A stretch of DNA of 64,000 nt from a bacterium (GTDB lineage: Bacteria; Pseudomonadota; Alphaproteobacteria; Caulobacterales; Caulobacteraceae). The stretch is taken from positions 1 through 64,000 of the forward strand of contig JAVBXP010000024.1 of NCBI GenBank assembly GCA_030824495.1, in the 5' to 3' direction. The notes below the pieces were generated by a model. It saw only the letters and a list, made by a program, of their open reading frames with translations, ran no database searches and had not been told where the DNA came from. Numbering within the stretch: the first letter of the stretch is position 1; each line of letters begins with the position of its first letter. The position numbers and the translations under genes are program-made. This document shows positions 7,521-16,069 of the stretch, one piece after another.

Positions 7521-8357
7521 ACGTCGGTTGCCAGCCTCCACGATCTCTGCGGCCAGGTGCTCGGCCGTACCGAGGCTAAGCCTTCCACGCGCCAGTAGCC
7601 GGCCGGTGCGCAACACAGCGCTGGTCAGCACGGTCGTCGCCGCTCGTGCGACGTCTTCCGGTACTCCATGGCTATGGCTGAAGCGTCCCGCGACGACTTC
7701 GGTGTTCGCGGTCCGTATGGCCCGCTGCTCGCGTCGCAGGCCCTTGCGAACGGCCGGCGCGGCCTGAAGCACCTGCAGCAGCACGCCGCGCTGAGCGACC
7801 TCGCGCAGGTAGGCCACGGTGGAGAGGCGCAGTCGGTCGGCCGGGCGAACCGCGGTGTCGATGCGTTGCTGCTGGGCCGCGCGCACCGCCTGTAGTTCGC
7901 GGCGAGCCAGTTCGATCAGCAGGTCATCGACCGAGGGGAAGAAGTCATAGGCGCGTGGAGCGGTCAGGCCCACATCGCGGGCGATACGCTTGATGGTGAC
8001 TGCGGACAGCCCTTCGCGAACAATGATCTGCGCAGCGGCGTCGAGCAGATGCTCGCGCCGTTCCTCCAGCGGCAGGCGAGCGCTTGGGCGTCTCGGAATC
8101 GCTTGGCCTGGGGCGATGGTCAGGGTCTCGAGCACACCAAGCGGCGCGGGCGGCAGTTGCGGCGGTTCCGGCGCGCGTCCCGACTTCACCTTTCCCCAGT
8201 GTCCCCGCGTTGGATAGGGGATCGCGGTTCTGTCGCAGATCTTGGCCAAGCCGCTGGCGCTGAGACCGAATTGACGCGCCACCGCCGACAGCGGTTCTCG
8301 CCACACCTGCTCGAACAGGGCGCTACGGGTCAGTTCGATCGTCTGCGGCGTGGTCAT
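7470..8357 (-). CDS. TetR-type regulator with an extra N-terminal HTH-like domain (fusion)
   Basis: This 295-residue protein has two parts. Residues about 8-72 (RSALFEQVWREPLSAVAR, KICDRTAIPYPTRGHWGK) match a small DNA-binding-like module of proteobacterial proteins with the pattern LYxxVWxxP...LAxxxGxS...C...IPxPPRGYW. From about residue 96 follows a standard TetR HTH (EERREHLLDAAAQIIVREG, TIKRIARDVGLTAPRAYDFF) and a helical C-terminal domain. Two potential DNA-binding modules in one chain is unusual for TetR proteins, which are normally about 200 residues. It is divergent from the acyl-CoA dehydrogenase at 8478, with the shared 14-bp motif between them, and overlaps the convergent TetR gene by 51 bp. 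Confidence 0.8.
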   Translation of the reverse strand: MTTPQTIELTRSALFEQVWREPLSAVARQFGLSASGLAKICDRTAIPYPTRGHWGKVKSGRAPEPPQLPPAPLGVLETLTIAPGQAIPRRPSARLPLEERREHLLDAAAQIIVREGLSAVTIKRIARDVGLTAPRAYDFFPSVDDLLIELARRELQAVRAAQQQRIDTAVRPADRLRLSTVAYLREVAQRGVLLQVLQAAPAVRKGLRREQRAIRTANTEVVAGRFSHSHGVPEDVARAATTVLTSAVLRTGRLLARGRLSLGTAEHLAAEIVEAGNRRLAVRFQTTAAGDVDHA

Positions 8358-8427
8358 GGAAGGGCTAGCATAGTTGTCCCTGCGGCCCGCGCCAGTATGC
8401 CCGAAACTGAAGCTCGAGGTTTCTAGG

Positions 8428-8441
8428 TGACATTCACACTA
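8428..8441 (+). promoter_or_regulatory. Candidate operator, copy 2 (TGACATTCACACTA)
   Basis: This is an exact copy of the 14-mer at 6714-6727. It lies in the 120-bp gap between the HTH-TetR fusion gene (start 8357) and the acyl-CoA dehydrogenase (start 8478), 36 bp before the dehydrogenase start. A chance match of this length between two such short gaps is unlikely, of the order of one in several thousand. It suggests that one regulator controls both the amidohydrolase operon and this dehydrogenase. Confidence 0.5.
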
Positions 8442-8477
8442 CTTGCGATATGACGCTGCGGGCAGGCGATTGACGGG

Positions 8478-9695
8478 ATGACGGACATGCAGGCGACGCT
8501 CATGGCTCAGGACTCCTTGGAGGGCTTTCGTCGCGAAGTTCGCGATTGGCTGGCCAGCGCGTTTCCCTCCGTTCTCGCCGGGAGTGCGCCACAAGCCGGC
8601 GCAGCGGAGCCTGACAGCCCGGCGTTCAGGCAATGGCGAGCGGCGCTCTGCGCGAAAGGCTGGGCGACGCCCACCTGGCCTGCTGAATATGGCGGGGGCG
8701 GTCTTTCGACGGCGCAGGCGCGCGTGCTTCGTGAAGAGATGCGGCGGGTCGGAGCGTGGAATCCGATCGGCTACAGCATGGGCGTGCGGATGCTCGGCCC
8801 GACCCTGTTGGAATATGGAACCGAAGCTCAGAAGCTGGTCCACATTCCGTTGATCGCCCGCGGCGAGGCGCGTTGGTGCCAGGGGTACTCCGAACCGGGT
8901 GCCGGTTCGGACCTAGCCTCGCTTCAGACCCGAGCCGAGGATCGCGGCGACCACTTTCTGGTCTCCGGCCAAAAGACCTGGACCAGCGGCGCGCAATACG
9001 CCGACTGGTGCTTCTGCCTCGTCCGCACGGATCCTTCGCGCAAGCACGACGGGATTTCATTCCTGCTGATTGATATGCGCTCGCCGGGCGTCGAGGTGCG
9101 ACCGATACAGCTGATTTCCGGCCGCTCGCCGTTCTGCGAGACATTCTTCACCGACGTCGCGGTGCCGAAAGGAAATCTCGTAGGTCCGCTGAATGGTGGC
9201 TGGACCATCGGCAAGCGGCTCTTGCAGTACGAGCGTCAGCGCAGCGAAGACGCCCCGCCGCGCGCCACCGAGAAGCGGCCGATCGAGGAGGTCGTGGTCC
9301 AGTACCTGGGGCGCGATGATACCGGACGCCTGGCCGACGGTGATCTGCGCATGAGGCTGGTGAGGCACGCGATGGAGCGTCAGGCCTTCGGCCTGACCAT
9401 GCAGCGCGCGGCGCTTGAGTCCGGCGCGGGCGGGCCGAACGCCGCCACCTCGATCCTGAAGAACGTCTCGTCGCTTCTGGTGCAGGAGCGCGCGGAGTTG
9501 CTCGTCGAAGCGATGGGCCAACAAGGGCTTGGCTGGGAGGGGGAGGCGTTTCAGGACGACGAACTAGCCTGCGTCCGCGAATGGCTGTCGGGCAAGGCGA
9601 ACACGATCTTCGCCGGGTCGTACGAAATTCAGAACAACATCATCGCAAAGCGGATCCTGGGGCTGCCGGACCACGCCGCGCCCGCCGAGGCGTGA
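8478..9695 (+). CDS. Acyl-CoA dehydrogenase
   Basis: This 405-residue flavoprotein has the usual domain order: N-terminal helical domain (EGFRREVRDWLASAF), a beta domain with the FAD-binding segment CQGYSEPGAGSDLASLQT followed by SGQKTWTSGAQYAD, and a C-terminal four-helix domain ending KANTIFAGSYEIQNNIIAKRIL. The last motif is typical of the FadE subfamily that introduces an alpha-beta double bond. Electrons would go to ETF and then to the ETF:ubiquinone oxidoreductase at 59498-61240. It probably works with the CoA ligase/hot-dog/amidohydrolase operon, with which it shares an operator-like motif. The acyl substrate is unknown. Confidence 0.9.
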   Translation: MTDMQATLMAQDSLEGFRREVRDWLASAFPSVLAGSAPQAGAAEPDSPAFRQWRAALCAKGWATPTWPAEYGGGGLSTAQARVLREEMRRVGAWNPIGYSMGVRMLGPTLLEYGTEAQKLVHIPLIARGEARWCQGYSEPGAGSDLASLQTRAEDRGDHFLVSGQKTWTSGAQYADWCFCLVRTDPSRKHDGISFLLIDMRSPGVEVRPIQLISGRSPFCETFFTDVAVPKGNLVGPLNGGWTIGKRLLQYERQRSEDAPPRATEKRPIEEVVVQYLGRDDTGRLADGDLRMRLVRHAMERQAFGLTMQRAALESGAGGPNAATSILKNVSSLLVQERAELLVEAMGQQGLGWEGEAFQDDELACVREWLSGKANTIFAGSYEIQNNIIAKRILGLPDHAAPAEA

Positions 9696-9751
9696 GGCGG
9701 AGGGACGAAGCCCGCGACTGAACCTCGGCTCCTCTCAGGTGTTGAGCCGAT

Positions 9752-10219
9752 ATGAAAAATCTCGGTCTGCTTTCGTCTGCTCTCATCGGCGCCGTTGCGA
9801 GCGCTCGTTCCATGACACCAATGGCGACGCTGGCGACCGCTCGCCTCGCTGGTCGACGCACGCCAGGGCGACTGGTCTTGCTGGACCATCCGATTTTCAA
9901 GTTCGGCGCCTTGGCCATGGGGGCGGGGGAGCTGTTCGGCGACAAGATGAAATCGGCGCCTGACCGCACCGTCTTCCTGGGATTGCTCGCCCGCGTAATG
10001 AGCGCTGGCGTCGCGGGCGCGGCCTTGGCGCCGCGCGGACGTGAGAAGGCCGGAGCCGCGGTCGCCGTCGCCACGGCTGTCCCGTTGGCCTATCTGACGC
10101 TGGCCGGCCGCAAGCGGGCCATGGCGCGGCTGGGGCAGACCCGGAGCGGCCTGATCGAAGACGCGCTGGTCGTCGCCGCTGGCGCTGCGGTCGTCGCCGG
10201 CTCGGTGCGCCCGCGCTGA
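9752..10219 (+). CDS. DUF4126-like small membrane protein
   Basis: This is a 155-residue, Ala/Gly-rich, hydrophobic protein with about three or four possible membrane helices (for example LLSSALIGAVASAR at the N-terminus and LVVAAGAAVVAGSV near the C-terminus). The pattern with SMTPMATLA and DHPIFKFGALAMGAGELFGDK resembles the DUF4126 family, whose role is unknown. The nearest upstream ribosome site is weak. It stands alone between the dehydrogenase and the paoABC operon. The gene looks real from its codon use and conserved pattern, but function cannot be assigned. Confidence 0.6.
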   Translation: MKNLGLLSSALIGAVASARSMTPMATLATARLAGRRTPGRLVLLDHPIFKFGALAMGAGELFGDKMKSAPDRTVFLGLLARVMSAGVAGAALAPRGREKAGAAVAVATAVPLAYLTLAGRKRAMARLGQTRSGLIEDALVVAAGAAVVAGSVRPR

Positions 10220-10257
10220 AGATGGGCTGAGCCCAATAGCCGGCTTATCTTAGATGG

Positions 10258-12483
10258 TCAGGCCCGAAGCGGCATCGAAGCCAACAGTTTGTCGAGCGTT
10301 ATCGGGTAGTCGCGAACCCTGACGCCCGAAGCGTTGTAGATCGCGTTTGCGACGGCCGCGCTCACCCCGCAAATCCCCAATTCGCCGACGCCCTTGGCCT
10401 TCATGGGTGAGGTCGTGGGATCGGTTTCGTCCAGGAAAATCACTTCCTGGTGGGGGATGTCGGCATGCACCGGCACTTCGTAGCTCGCCAGGTCGTGGTT
10501 GATGAAGAAGCCGACCCGCTTGTCGACAATCAGGTCCTCCATCAGGGCTGAACCGGCGCCCATGGTCATGGCCCCGATCACCTGGCTACGCGCTGCCTTC
10601 GGATTGAGGATCCGCCCCGCCGCGCAGACCGCCAGCATGCGCCGGATCCGGACCTCGGCGGTGAACGGATCGACGCCGACCTCAACGTAGTGCGCGCCGA
10701 AGGTGGAGTGTTGGTAGGTCTTGGAGAGATCGCCAAACTCGATCTGGTCCTCTGCAACAAGCTCCCCGGCGCGCGCAGCCTGGGCCAGAGGCGCGCTGCG
10801 GTTTCCGGAGCGGACCTGTCCGTCTGCGAAGGTCGTCTTCTCGGGATCGAATCCGAGCTTTTGGGCCACCGCCTCACGAAGCTTCACGCAGGCGGCGAAG
10901 ACCCCCGCTGTTGAGCTTGCCGCGCCCCATTGACCGCCTGAACCGGCGGAAACGGGGAAGAGGGAGTCGCCCAGGCGCACCCTGACCGAGGCCAAGGGCA
11001 CGCCCATCATCTCGGCCGCGGTCTGTCCGATGATCGTGTAGCTGCCGGTGCCGATGTCAGTCATGTCCGTCTCGACGATCACCACTCCAGTGGTGTCGAG
11101 CCGAACTCGCGCCGCGGACTTGGTCGTTGGGGCGCCGCGGTAGGCCGCCGCCATACCCATCCCCACCAGCCATTGCCCGTCACGCGTCTGGCCTGGGCGC
11201 GGATTGCGCGCGCTCCAGCCGAACCGGTCGGCGCCGGTCCGAAGGCATTCCACCAGCTGCCGTTGGGAAAACGGCCGCTTCGGCGCGGAGCCTTGCTCGG
11301 ACGCGCCATCGGGGACGACCTGGGTGTCGTTGCGGATCCGCAGCTCCACCGGGTCCATGCCCAGCTTCTCGGCCAGCTCGTCCATCGCCACCTCCAGCGC
11401 CATGTGGCCCGTGGCTTCGCCGGGCGCGCGCATGGCGTTGGATTCAGGAAGATCCAGCACCGCAAGTCGGGTGGCCGTCATCCGATTGGCGGCGGCGTAG
11501 AGCATCCGGGTCTGATGCACCGCACTGTCGGGCTTGCCGCCTGGCAGATCGCCCGACCAGCTCTCATGCGCGATCGCGGTCAGCGTGCCGTCGCGAGCGG
11601 CGCCGAGCCGGACGCGCTGGATGGTGGCGGGGCGGTGCGTGGTGTTATTGATCATCAGCGGCCGCTGCAGCGCCACCTTTACAGGCCGACGCGCAGCCCG
11701 GGCGCCAAGTGCGGCCAGAACGGCGTCGGCGCGAATGAACAACTTGCCGCCGAAGCCGCCGCCGACGAATTGCGAATTCAGCCGCACCTTCTCCTTAGGA
11801 ATCCCCAGGGTCTTCGCCAGGTCCCCGCGGCTCCAGTCGATCATCTGGTTGGAGGTCCAGAGCACGAGTTCGTCCCCGCGCCAGGCCGCGATGGTCGCGT
11901 GCGGCTCCATCATGGCGTGGGCATGGTCAGGCGTGGTGTAGGTGGCGTCGACCTGAACCGGGGCGGCGGCAAAGGCGCTGGCGAAATCTCCAACCTTGGA
12001 GTCGGGGGGGCTCCCATTGATCGGCTTGGGCTTGGATCCGTCCTTGGCCTTTGCGAGGTCGAACTCGCCGGCCTCACCCACATAGGTGATTTCAACCAGG
12101 TGGGCGGCGGCCCTGGCCTGTTCGAAGGTCTCGGCGACGACCAGGGCGAGCGCCTGGTGGTAGTGATCTATTTGGGGGCCGCCGAGGAGCTTGGCGGTGT
12201 TGTAGTTCCCCTTTCCCAGCGGCCCGGCGTTCTGAGCGGTGACGATGGTGATCACGCCAGGTGCGCTTTTCGCGCGGGAGAGATCCATCGAGCCGACCCG
12301 CCCCTTGGCGATCTCCGCGCCAACCACATAGCCGTAGGCGGCCTTGGGCTCGACGTCGTGGCGCTCATAGGCGTAGGCGGCTGTCCCGCTGACCTTCAAG
12401 GGCCCTTCGATACGGTCGGTCGGCTGGCCGACGACCTTCAACTTGTCGATCGGATTGGTGGTGGCTGGCGTGTCGAACTTCAT
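10258..12483 (-). CDS. paoC: Aldehyde oxidoreductase molybdopterin-binding subunit (PaoC/YagR type)
   Basis: The 741-residue large subunit of a xanthine-oxidase-family molybdoenzyme binds molybdopterin cytosine dinucleotide and oxidises aldehydes. Visible features are the N-terminal hammerhead start RIEGPLKVSGTAAYAYE, the glycine loop GGGFGGKLFIRADAVLAALG, the segment SGGQWGAASSTAGVFAA, and the catalytic-glutamate motif KGVGELGICG with Glu at about residue 701. It starts 3 bp after the FAD subunit stop, in the order A-B-C as in E. coli paoABC (yagTSR). No paoD/XdhC-type maturation gene is next to it. Subunit identity is secure; aldehyde preference is unknown. Confidence 0.9.
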   Translation of the reverse strand: MKFDTPATTNPIDKLKVVGQPTDRIEGPLKVSGTAAYAYERHDVEPKAAYGYVVGAEIAKGRVGSMDLSRAKSAPGVITIVTAQNAGPLGKGNYNTAKLLGGPQIDHYHQALALVVAETFEQARAAAHLVEITYVGEAGEFDLAKAKDGSKPKPINGSPPDSKVGDFASAFAAAPVQVDATYTTPDHAHAMMEPHATIAAWRGDELVLWTSNQMIDWSRGDLAKTLGIPKEKVRLNSQFVGGGFGGKLFIRADAVLAALGARAARRPVKVALQRPLMINNTTHRPATIQRVRLGAARDGTLTAIAHESWSGDLPGGKPDSAVHQTRMLYAAANRMTATRLAVLDLPESNAMRAPGEATGHMALEVAMDELAEKLGMDPVELRIRNDTQVVPDGASEQGSAPKRPFSQRQLVECLRTGADRFGWSARNPRPGQTRDGQWLVGMGMAAAYRGAPTTKSAARVRLDTTGVVIVETDMTDIGTGSYTIIGQTAAEMMGVPLASVRVRLGDSLFPVSAGSGGQWGAASSTAGVFAACVKLREAVAQKLGFDPEKTTFADGQVRSGNRSAPLAQAARAGELVAEDQIEFGDLSKTYQHSTFGAHYVEVGVDPFTAEVRIRRMLAVCAAGRILNPKAARSQVIGAMTMGAGSALMEDLIVDKRVGFFINHDLASYEVPVHADIPHQEVIFLDETDPTTSPMKAKGVGELGICGVSAAVANAIYNASGVRVRDYPITLDKLLASMPLRA

Positions 12484-12486
12484 GAG

Positions 12487-13437
12487 TCAGGCCCTCGCTT
12501 CAGCCAGGACAGCCGCCAGCGTCCGTTCCGCCAGCGGCAATTTGAATGCGTTTTGCTCGGTCGCCTTGGCGCCGGTGAAGGCTCGTTCGGAAACCGCCTT
12601 GGCCCCACGGCTCATCGCCGGCTCGGCCGCCTCTACGCGCCAGGGCTTATGGGCGACTCCGCCGAAGGCGACGCGGCCCGAACCGTCTGGCTGCACGATG
12701 GCGGCGACGGACACCAAGGCGAAGGCGTAGGAGGCTCGGTCGCGGACCTTGCGATAGATTTGAGCTCCTCCGATCGGTCGCGGCAGGGTTACGGCGGTGA
12801 TCAATTCGCCATGCGCCAAGTTGGTTTCCAGATGGGGCGTGTCGCCGGGCAGGCGATGGAAGTCCGCGATGGGAATACTTCGCGTCTTCCCGTCAGGCGC
12901 CAGCGTCTCCACCGTGGCGTCCAGCACTCTCATGGCGACAGCCATGTCGCTGGGATGGGTGGCGATACAGGCCTGGCTAGCGCCGATCACGGCGTGCTGG
13001 CGATTGATACCCTGCAGCGCGCCGCAACCGCTGCCCGGCTCACGTTTATTGCAGGGCTGGGCGGGGTCGTAGAAGTAGGGGCAGCGCGTCCGTTGAAGCA
13101 GGTTGCCGGCCGTGGTGGCCTTGTTGCGGAGCTGTCCGGAGGCGCCGGAGACGAGCGCCCGCGAGAGAACCCCATAGTCCCGGCGAACGCGCTCGTGGGC
13201 CGCGAGGTCGGTGTTGCGGACCAGCGCGCCGATGCGCAGGCCGCCGTCTTGGGTCGTTTCGATCTTGTCGAAGCCCAGGCCGTTGACGTCGATCAGATGT
13301 CGCGGGCGCTCGATCTCCAGCTTCATGAGGTCGAGAAGGTTGGTGCCCCCGGCGATGAACTTGGCCTCCGGGGTCCGGGCGACGGCGATCGAGGCATCCT
13401 GTGGGGTTCGCGCTCGCTCGTATGAAAAGGCTCTCAT
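12487..13437 (-). CDS. paoB: Aldehyde oxidoreductase FAD-binding subunit (PaoB/YagS type)
   Basis: The 316-residue middle subunit of the molybdoenzyme carries FAD in a PCMH-type fold ([13 protein letters not shown] at residues 27-39, [14 protein letters not shown] at 109-122). Four cysteines at about 119, 129, 138 and 157 lie in an insertion. That matches the extra [4Fe-4S] cluster reported for E. coli PaoB and is absent from ordinary xanthine dehydrogenase medium subunits. The start at 13437 was chosen because its ATG overlaps the TGA of paoA (ATGA); a longer frame upstream has no family-like sequence. It passes electrons between the FeS subunit and FAD. Confidence 0.88.
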   Translation of the reverse strand: MRAFSYERARTPQDASIAVARTPEAKFIAGGTNLLDLMKLEIERPRHLIDVNGLGFDKIETTQDGGLRIGALVRNTDLAAHERVRRDYGVLSRALVSGASGQLRNKATTAGNLLQRTRCPYFYDPAQPCNKREPGSGCGALQGINRQHAVIGASQACIATHPSDMAVAMRVLDATVETLAPDGKTRSIPIADFHRLPGDTPHLETNLAHGELITAVTLPRPIGGAQIYRKVRDRASYAFALVSVAAIVQPDGSGRVAFGGVAHKPWRVEAAEPAMSRGAKAVSERAFTGAKATEQNAFKLPLAERTLAAVLAEARA

Positions 13438-14066
13438 GCCGTCCTCCCGGCGACTTCGGTGATCGCCTCGACGATGTTGGAATAGGCGCCGCAACGGCAG
13501 ATGTTGCCGCTCATACGCTCTCGCAGTTCGTCCACGCTCACCTGCGGCGCGGCCGTGATGTCGCCGCTCACATGGCTGGGCACGCCCGCCTTGATCTCGT
13601 TCAGAACCGCAACCGCCGAGCAAATTTGGCCAGGAGTGCAGTAGCCGCATTGGAAGCCGTCATGCTTGACGAAGGCCGCCTGCATCGGGTGAAGAGCGCC
13701 CGGCTGGCCAAGCCCCTCGATCGTGGTGACCTTTGCGCCCTCATGCATGACCGCCAAGGTCAGGCACGCGTTGATCCGCCGCCCGTCGACAATGACCGTG
13801 CAGGCCCCGCACTGTCCGTGATCACAGCCCTTCTTCGATCCGGTCAGATGCAGGTGCTCGCGAAGAGCGTCGAGCAGGGTGGTGCGGGTGTCCAGTTCCA
13901 GTGCGCGCCGTTTCCCATTCACCTCAAGGCTCACCTTGGCGATGACAGGCGGCTCTGCGCCCTGGCCTTGGGCGGCGGCTGGAGCTGCGGCCGCAGCGGC
14001 GGCGGCCGAGGCGCCGACCACCAGAACGCCTCTTCGGGAAACTTCGAACTCGTGGGCGGCTGACAT
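13434..14066 (-). CDS. paoA: Aldehyde oxidoreductase [2Fe-2S] subunit with Tat signal (PaoA/YagT type)
   Basis: The 210-residue subunit carries two [2Fe-2S] clusters. The plant-ferredoxin-type site uses Cys81, 86, 89 and 101 ([11 protein letters not shown]). The C-terminal helical site uses Cys140, 143, 190 and 192 ([17 protein letters not shown]). The N-terminus [20 protein letters not shown] is a twin-arginine signal, so the assembled enzyme is predicted to be exported folded to the periplasm as in E. coli. The start at 14066 was chosen to begin just before the RR motif; an upstream frame extends 53 residues without family features. First gene of the operon. Confidence 0.9.
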   Translation of the reverse strand: MSAAHEFEVSRRGVLVVGASAAAAAAAAPAAAQGQGAEPPVIAKVSLEVNGKRRALELDTRTTLLDALREHLHLTGSKKGCDHGQCGACTVIVDGRRINACLTLAVMHEGAKVTTIEGLGQPGALHPMQAAFVKHDGFQCGYCTPGQICSAVAVLNEIKAGVPSHVSGDITAAPQVSVDELRERMSGNICRCGAYSNIVEAITEVAGRTA

Positions 14067-14321
14067 GGCGCGGTCCAATCTTCGGATCGAGTAGCAGGCT
14101 GAACTGAGGCAAACGCGCGTCGCGCGAATTTGTCCCGCTACCGGGTACGATCGTTCGGCTGACTGCGGCTGGCAGGCCTGTGGCGCGCCAAGCACTGCGG
14201 CGATGTTGTCGTTCGGTCTTCTCATCAGCCGACATCGCGTCTGAGGCCCGAAAGTCCTGCTGTCAGGCGCAGAAATTACGGATAGCTTGGCCGGCGGGGG
14301 CTCCCGAGATTGGAGTCATGG

Positions 14322-15542
14322 ATGCGGGGCTACCCGTACGCGTTCTACATCGCGCTCGACGGCAACGGCGCCAATGGCCTCGAGGGCATGGCTGGCATGT
14401 GCCTGTTCCTCTATTGTCCCGAGACCGAGACCTTCGCTTGGAAGATCAAATACTATGACGGCATAGCCGCGGGGCATGCCTGTTCGGTCAATCCCACGGG
14501 AACGACAGGATTTCTGGGCAACGCCGGCCAGCATCTGCATTTCTTCGACGCCGATACGCTCGAAGAGACCGCGCGCGTCTCCACCCTGCGGTTCGAAACG
14601 CCAGACACGTCGCTGCAGGGAAGCACGCATCTGGCCTGGCTGGACGACAGGACGTTCATCACCGCGATCGGCCGCCATTTCTGGCGCTTTTCTCTTGATG
14701 ACCTGGAGAACCCGGAACAGCTCGAGCCGCACGGAGTCCGCCTGCCGCATGCCATGAAGCTGACCGCGTCGGGGCGCTATCTTTGCTATGGGGCGATGGA
14801 TGATCCCAGTCGCGGCCGGCGAGGCGAGGCGCGCCACGTGGGGGTACGCGACATGGAGACCGGCAAGGTCACGGTGGTCAAGCTGCCGGCGACCTGCTGG
14901 CACGTGCTGCCGCATCGGACCGCGGAGGTGTTCTACGCGATCTCGTTCCGCGTCGCCCCAATGGACCGGGTCGACTATCACGAGTGGGCCATGGCCTATC
15001 TGAAGGAGTACGTCTTCGAGATCGACGCGGCGAGCGGTCAGATCCTCCGCCACTGGGCGACGGGGCGCGACACCCCGGCCCACATCAACTCTGACATCGC
15101 CATGTCTGATAGCGAGCTGATTTTCTGCAACGGCGGCAGCCAGTCAATCCTGTTCCTGGAGCTCGAAAACATGGCGCGCTACCGAATGATCGACGAGCGC
15201 CCCGACCCCGCCGCCCTGGCTCAACGGCCGCGGGAGGTCGCGAGCCAGGCCTATGACGTGCTGGCGCGGGGCAATGTCTTCGGCAATTCCCAGCACATCC
15301 TGAACGCCTTGAAAGTCAGCCGCTTCTCGCTGCTGGACTCGGTCTACGCCTGCCAGCTCTCATCGGACCAACGCCTGTTGTTCACCGCCAATCGCGGCCT
15401 CAACCACATTAGCATCTACGACTACCCATCCAACACGCTACGCCTGCGCGCGCCCATGCCCGACATCCAGGAGTTCGTGCCGACCCTGTCGGCGATGGCC
15501 GATCCCCGGCTGGGGTTCCATCACGGGGTGCTGGTCGGCTGA
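14322..15542 (+). CDS. Conserved hypothetical, beta-propeller-like protein (406 aa)
   Basis: I do not recognise a named family. The product is soluble, with no signal peptide, and is built of repeated beta-rich segments such as AGMCLFLYCPETETFAWKIK, HLAWLDDRTFITAIG, YACQLSSDQRLLFTANRG and HISIYDYPSNTLR. That spacing suggests a WD40/YVTN-type propeller of six or seven blades. The ATG at 14322 follows a GGAG by 6 nt; a TTG 12 bp earlier is also possible. It is convergent with the seven-gene operon ending at 15521 and overlaps it by 22 bp. It is divergent from paoA. A scaffold or ligand-binding role is possible; no catalytic motif is seen. Confidence 0.6.
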   Translation: MRGYPYAFYIALDGNGANGLEGMAGMCLFLYCPETETFAWKIKYYDGIAAGHACSVNPTGTTGFLGNAGQHLHFFDADTLEETARVSTLRFETPDTSLQGSTHLAWLDDRTFITAIGRHFWRFSLDDLENPEQLEPHGVRLPHAMKLTASGRYLCYGAMDDPSRGRRGEARHVGVRDMETGKVTVVKLPATCWHVLPHRTAEVFYAISFRVAPMDRVDYHEWAMAYLKEYVFEIDAASGQILRHWATGRDTPAHINSDIAMSDSELIFCNGGSQSILFLELENMARYRMIDERPDPAALAQRPREVASQAYDVLARGNVFGNSQHILNALKVSRFSLLDSVYACQLSSDQRLLFTANRGLNHISIYDYPSNTLRLRAPMPDIQEFVPTLSAMADPRLGFHHGVLVG

Positions 15543-16069
15543 GTCTCCAGCAACTCGGCCACGGCGTTGACGGTCTTTCGGAAGTTTTGCGGGATGATGG
15601 TTCCGATCAACATCTCCACGGCCAGCGAGGCTGGGCTGCGCCAAGCCATGGGAATTGTGGACATGGCGGCGGGATCGATATCCAGCTTGCCCTCGAAAAC
15701 CGCTCGCGTCCCGCGCCCGCCCATGGCCGGCTCGAAGCGGGTCGTCCCGTGGCAATTGATGGCCTGCGCCATGAAGTAGGGCTCGATCCGCCAGGTGCAG
15801 AGCGCCAGGTCCGAAGACCACTCAGCGTGATCCAGCCAGCCGAGCATATCGGGCGTCACCAGCCCGTTGAGCGTCGCGGGCAAGGTAGGGCTGACCCGCC
15901 ATTCGTTGATGAGCGCGCAGCCGCCGTCCGGTCGGTCCACACGCGTCACTGCGGCGATCTTCTCGACCTGGTCCAGGGCCGGGGCGACTTGCTCCATCAT
16001 GTCGCGGACGCCGGCTGCGACCCTTTGGGGGGGATGTTTCAAACCGACCAGGCAGCGGAAGTCCTTCAT
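15521..16069 (-). CDS. SRPBCC-superfamily (polyketide-cyclase/START-like) protein
   Basis: The 182-residue product has the alternating beta-strand layout of small SRPBCC lipid- or polyketide-binding proteins. An N-terminal helix carries VAAGVRDMMEQVAPALDQV, long strands follow (CALINEWRVSPTL, ALCTWRIEPYFM, GTTRFEPAMGGRGTRAVFEG), and a C-terminal helix MLIGTIIPQNFRKTVNAVAEL closes the cavity. It is the last gene of the seven-gene operon and overlaps the SDR by 4 bp. The neighbouring 700-residue protein seems to carry a similar domain. It could carry or modify a hydrophobic ligand; that is inference. Confidence 0.6.
   Translation of the reverse strand: MKDFRCLVGLKHPPQRVAAGVRDMMEQVAPALDQVEKIAAVTRVDRPDGGCALINEWRVSPTLPATLNGLVTPDMLGWLDHAEWSSDLALCTWRIEPYFMAQAINCHGTTRFEPAMGGRGTRAVFEGKLDIDPAAMSTIPMAWRSPASLAVEMLIGTIIPQNFRKTVNAVAELLETQPTSTP

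Noticed and set aside
11173..13425. A 750-codon plus-strand open frame across paoC/paoB
   Set aside because: It is antisense to two genes with clear molybdoenzyme and FAD motifs. Its translation has no recognisable domain and shows the Gly/Arg/His-rich look of GC-rich antisense frames.
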